Shown: positions 61,287-64,000 of the stretch, piece by piece
Numbering within the stretch: position 1 is the first letter of the stretch
Layout: each line of letters starts with the position of its first letter
DNA from: Anaerolineales bacterium
GTDB lineage: Bacteria; Chloroflexota; Anaerolineae; 4572-78; J111
Direction of reading: 5' to 3'
Length of the DNA stretch: 64,000 nt
Assembly (NCBI GenBank): GCA_015075185.1
Contig: JABTUW010000001.1
Span: forward strand, 1,364,001-1,428,000
The notes under the pieces: generated by a model
Database searches by the model: none
The model's input: only the letters and a program-made list of their open reading frames with translations
Told to the model about the DNA's origin: nothing
Program-made: the position numbers and the translations under genes

Positions 61287-63317
61287 TCATTGTGTTTCTC
61301 GCCATGCGCGCAGCACTTCAGCGACACTCCAGGCCCGGTTTGGACAGCCGCGCGGATTGTAAGGCGGGTCGCCATCAAACGTCTCGCCGATGGAGCCTAA
61401 ACCGGCCTCGGTTAGATGCGGTTCCAGCCCGGTCAAAAAAGAGCGGGCCAGCTCCGGCTGACCGTAAACCCGATGATGAGCCGTGACAAAAGGACCCAGC
61501 AGCCAGGCCCAGACCGTGCCCTGGTGGGCGGCGCTGTCTCGTTGCAGGGCGTCGCCTTTGCAGCGCCGGGTATAAGCGGGGTCTTCAGCAGCCAGCGTGC
61601 GCAGCCCGTTGGAGGTGACGAGGTGCAGCGCACAGATATCAACCACTGCTTTAGCCTGAACTTCGCTCAACAATGGAAACGGCAGCGAGACAGCCAGAAT
61701 TTGGTTCGGACGCAGACTATCATCATAACGTTTGCCATCGGGGCCGAGTTCTCCCACCGGCCCATCAATCACATCATAAAGGTACTCTCCCGCCTCAAAC
61801 CAGAAACGCCGCCGAAACTGGGTTGCCACAAAATCAGCCCGCCTGGAGTAATCGTCGGCTGCCTTCGCCTGGCCCAACTGCTGGGAGAGGTCGGCCATGA
61901 CCCGCAGGGCGTTATACCACAAGGCATTGATCTCAACCGGCTTGCCGATTCGCGGCGTGACTACCCAATTACCCACCTTGGCATCCATCCAGGTAAGCTG
62001 CAAACCCGGCTCGCCGGCATAGAGCAGCCCATCCAACGGGTCAACGTAGATGTTGTAGCGCGTTCCTTGCCGGTGCCGCTCAATAATTTCAGCCAGGAGA
62101 GGAAATAGTTCTTGAGCCAGGGCCAGGTCATGGGTGCAGCGCAGATATTGGTGGAGGGCATAAAAATACCACAGGGTTGCGTCAACGGCGTTATAATCAG
62201 GTGAGGGGCTGGTATCGGGAAAGCGATTGGGCAGCATGCCGTGGCTAACATGGCGGGCAAAGGTGCGCAGAATATCGGCTGCAAGCGCAGGTCGTCCCGT
62301 GACAAGGGTTAGCCCGGGCAGAGCAATCATTGTATCGCGGCCCCAGTCGCCGAACCAGGGATAACCGGCAATAATGGTTGTACCCGTCTCTGGCGGGGAG
62401 GTATCTATAGAGGGTGCTGTGCGTGAGGGGGCCGGCCAGCGTTGAACAAGAAATTGGTCGGCGACCAGGGCCAGGTGACTAATCCAGGCCGGCTCACCGG
62501 CGGGACAGTTTTGCTGCAAGGCGGCCTGGCGCTGCCGCTCCTGTTCCAGCGCCTCAATGCCGGCCTGCGGCTCGACCGGCTCCGTAGAACAAATTACGGT
62601 CAGGGTCTCGCCAGGATAAAGCGTGACATTAAAATAGCCCGGCGTGTACAAATCCTCGACCTCATCCAGGCCGCGCTGTTTTTCTTCTCGATGCCGGAAA
62701 TTCCAATACCACTCACCGCTGAGGCCCACCCGCCCCCGGTCGGCCACAATCCGGTAAGGTTGGGCGTCGGCGGAAGCCCGGATTTCAAAGCCGCCCTTGA
62801 TACCAACGACTTCCGGCTGCCAGCCGCCCCGCTGGTGGCTGTGATAATCTCGATAAGTGCAAAAAGGAGTTAATTTTAGCCACAGGCTGTCGCTGGCCCG
62901 GACCAGGGTATAAGTCAGATAAGTGGTATTGTGGCCGTGGGCCATCCAGACCCGCTGCTCCAGCCGGGCGTCGGCCAGAGAATAGACCCAGACCGGGATC
63001 AATCCTTCCAGGTGAAACGACTCGATGTGGCGGTAGCCGCGAGGATCAATGGTGTTGCTGGTATACTCATTTGTGGCCAGGGGATAGACTTTGCCATCGC
63101 CATCGTAGTGAGCCAGGGCATCAATTTTGGCGACCATCACGGTCCGTTCCAGGGGGGGGCGCAGGGCCGCCACCAGCAGCCCGTGATAGCGACGAGTATT
63201 GGCTCCGCTGACAGTGCCGGAGGCATAGCCACCTAGCCCGTTTGTCACCAGCCACTCTCTCTGCGCCGCGCAGTCAAAGTGCCCGCACTCGGCCCGTCCC
63301 AAAGTAAGGTTGAACAT
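61287..63317 (-). CDS. Glycogen debranching enzyme (amylo-alpha-1,6-glucosidase type)
   Basis: The 676-residue protein has an N-terminal GDE_N domain beginning FNLTLGRAECGHF with EWLVTNGLGGYASGTVSGANTRRYHGLLVA. A C-terminal (alpha/alpha)6 barrel carries YPWFGDWGRDTMIALPGL (catalytic acid Asp), NRFPDTSPSPDYNAVDATLWYFYAL and FDGDPPYNPRGCPNRAWSVAEVLRAW. It removes alpha-1,6 branches from glycogen in the cytosol. An in-frame GTG at 63332 exists, but AAAGGA before the ATG at 63317 sets the start. No signal peptide. Confidence 0.93.
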   Translation of the reverse strand: MFNLTLGRAECGHFDCAAQREWLVTNGLGGYASGTVSGANTRRYHGLLVAALRPPLERTVMVAKIDALAHYDGDGKVYPLATNEYTSNTIDPRGYRHIESFHLEGLIPVWVYSLADARLEQRVWMAHGHNTTYLTYTLVRASDSLWLKLTPFCTYRDYHSHQRGGWQPEVVGIKGGFEIRASADAQPYRIVADRGRVGLSGEWYWNFRHREEKQRGLDEVEDLYTPGYFNVTLYPGETLTVICSTEPVEPQAGIEALEQERQRQAALQQNCPAGEPAWISHLALVADQFLVQRWPAPSRTAPSIDTSPPETGTTIIAGYPWFGDWGRDTMIALPGLTLVTGRPALAADILRTFARHVSHGMLPNRFPDTSPSPDYNAVDATLWYFYALHQYLRCTHDLALAQELFPLLAEIIERHRQGTRYNIYVDPLDGLLYAGEPGLQLTWMDAKVGNWVVTPRIGKPVEINALWYNALRVMADLSQQLGQAKAADDYSRRADFVATQFRRRFWFEAGEYLYDVIDGPVGELGPDGKRYDDSLRPNQILAVSLPFPLLSEVQAKAVVDICALHLVTSNGLRTLAAEDPAYTRRCKGDALQRDSAAHQGTVWAWLLGPFVTAHHRVYGQPELARSFLTGLEPHLTEAGLGSIGETFDGDPPYNPRGCPNRAWSVAEVLRAWRETQ

Positions 63318-63572
63318 GGGATTTCCTTTCACGTCCTGGTGTCAGGTATGAGTTTGGCTACGGATAGTATAACATAAAAAAGGAAGTTGTGGAGGTATAA
63401 AGCCTGCTTGCATATTGAAGAATGAAACCTTGATGGTGTTACTTCCCTTTGAGTAGAGTTTCTAGAATGCAGAAGTAACGTTGCGTAGATTGACATAAGT
63501 GATTATAATGGAAATGTCATCAACACTTTGAATTTACCTCTCTCTCTGCGCGGTGGGGATGACGGGCGCGAC

Positions 63573-63615
63573 GAGGCGAGGAGGCAGTTAACCGCTTCCT
63601 CGCCTCATCATTTTT
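63573..63615 (+). repeat. Inverted repeat GAGGCGAGGA / TCCTCGCCTC with trailing T-run
   Basis: A 10-bp perfect stem with a 14-nt loop is followed by ATCATTTTT on the plus strand. The right-arm core TTCCTCGCCTC also occurs near 31393 and 53734. It lies in the 285-bp gap between the debranching and SixA-like genes, in which no gene is seen. Confidence 0.6.
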
Positions 63616-63617
63616 GG

Positions 63618-64000
63618 TCAGGTCAGGGCTTTCACCAGCTTAGGGATGATAAACCAGTGGAGCGCGCCATCGCCGGGTCGCAGTTCGGCCCAGTCAGTTA
63701 TTTCAAAATTCAGACAAATCAGCCCGGCGGTAGGAATTTTAATGGCCCATCCATCGCCTTCTGTGCCGTCCGCGGCGCACAGAGCAGCGACCGTATTCTC
63801 CAGAACAGGATTGTGTCCGATTAACAGCACCCGCTCCACGGTTGGGGAAAGTTGCTGCAAAGCAGTAATCAAATCAGGGCTGTCTCCTTCGTAAAAAGAG
63901 TTTTCCCACTGAATGGCTTTATGGTAGCCACAGGCTTTAGCCACCAGTTCGGCTGTCTGTTTGGCCCGCTGCGCCGGTGATGAAAGAATCTTATCTGGCA
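63618..64000 (-). CDS. SixA-like histidine phosphatase (partial, N-terminus outside window)
   Basis: The minus-strand frame is open to base 64000, upstream of the GTG at 63944 that could otherwise be taken as the start. The extra residues (PDKILSSPAQRAKQTAEL) are the standard histidine-phosphatase segment after the RHG motif, so the true start lies beyond the window. VLLIGHNPVLEN supplies the second catalytic His, and SixA-like proteins are about 160 residues. Members dephosphorylate phosphohistidine proteins or small phosphates; the substrate is unknown here. Confidence 0.88.
   Translation of the reverse strand, partial: PDKILSSPAQRAKQTAELVAKACGYHKAIQWENSFYEGDSPDLITALQQLSPTVERVLLIGHNPVLENTVAALCAADGTEGDGWAIKIPTAGLICLNFEITDWAELRPGDGALHWFIIPKLVKALT

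Overview
The window reads as a chromosomal segment of an Anaerolineae-like member of the Chloroflexota. This is inferred from gene content, not from a marker phylogeny. The supporting content is a Thermotoga-type inositol and hexuronate pathway, a division/cell-wall (dcw) cluster with an Actinobacteria-like ftsZ/ftsA/ftsQ end, GDP-rhamnose genes, a DUF2085 membrane protein, an SCO1664/DUF3090 cassette, CARDB-rich exported-type proteins and a STAND ATPase. No rRNA, tRNA, CRISPR array, prophage or intact insertion sequence was seen. Both edges cut genes: a response regulator on the left and a SixA-like phosphatase on the right.

Region 1 (about 0.4-21.2 kb) is a carbohydrate-acid locus. A LacI-type regulator is followed by an inositol dehydrogenase (iolG), a three-gene sugar ABC importer, a pentapeptide-repeat protein and a second iolG. 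Next comes a block under its own promoter with iolM-, iolN- and iolO-like genes, plus two accessory enzymes (AllA-like and 3-hydroxyacyl-CoA-dehydrogenase-like). Downstream are uxaE (tagaturonate epimerase), uxuB (mannonate oxidoreductase), a LarA-type nickel racemase/epimerase homologue, an alpha/beta hydrolase and an MFS transporter. Together these give myo-inositol -> scyllo-inosose -> 3-dehydro-scyllo-inosose -> 5-dehydro-L-gluconate -> D-tagaturonate -> D-fructuronate -> D-mannonate. No mannonate dehydratase is present, and the LarA homologue offers a possible 2-epimerisation to gluconate. Two near-identical palindromic operators sit at the same place relative to two good sigma70-type promoters, one before lacI and one before iolM, which marks a local regulon. 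A galacturonokinase-like gene and a sugar-1-phosphate nucleotidylyltransferase lie on the opposite strand within this locus.

Region 2 (21.2-33.6 kb) is mainly minus-strand and mixed: a STAND/TPR ATPase, a large glycosidase-CotH-CARDB fusion, corA, an arginase-family enzyme, a D-lactate dehydrogenase-like enzyme, ubiX, a DUF2085 membrane protein, and gmd/rmd for GDP-D-rhamnose.

Region 3 (33.8-53.9 kb) is the dcw cluster: mraZ, rsmH, ftsL-like, ftsI, murF, mraY, a small gene, murD, ftsW, murG, two tandem CvpA-like membrane proteins, murC, a small gene, murB, ddl, ftsQ, ftsA, ftsZ, then a strong terminator. It begins with phased MraZ boxes on a consensus promoter, followed by a LexA-like palindrome. 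murE is absent from its usual place.

Region 4 (53.9-64 kb) holds three antiporter/complex-I-like membrane genes, the SCO1664/DUF3090/phosphomutase cassette, an AI-2E transporter, a glycogen-debranching enzyme and the partial SixA homologue.

Throughout the window, intergenic gaps carry degenerate tandem repeats with a 7-bp period, often as inverted arms. One such block is read in frame inside murB, and a different palindrome is read in frame inside murG.
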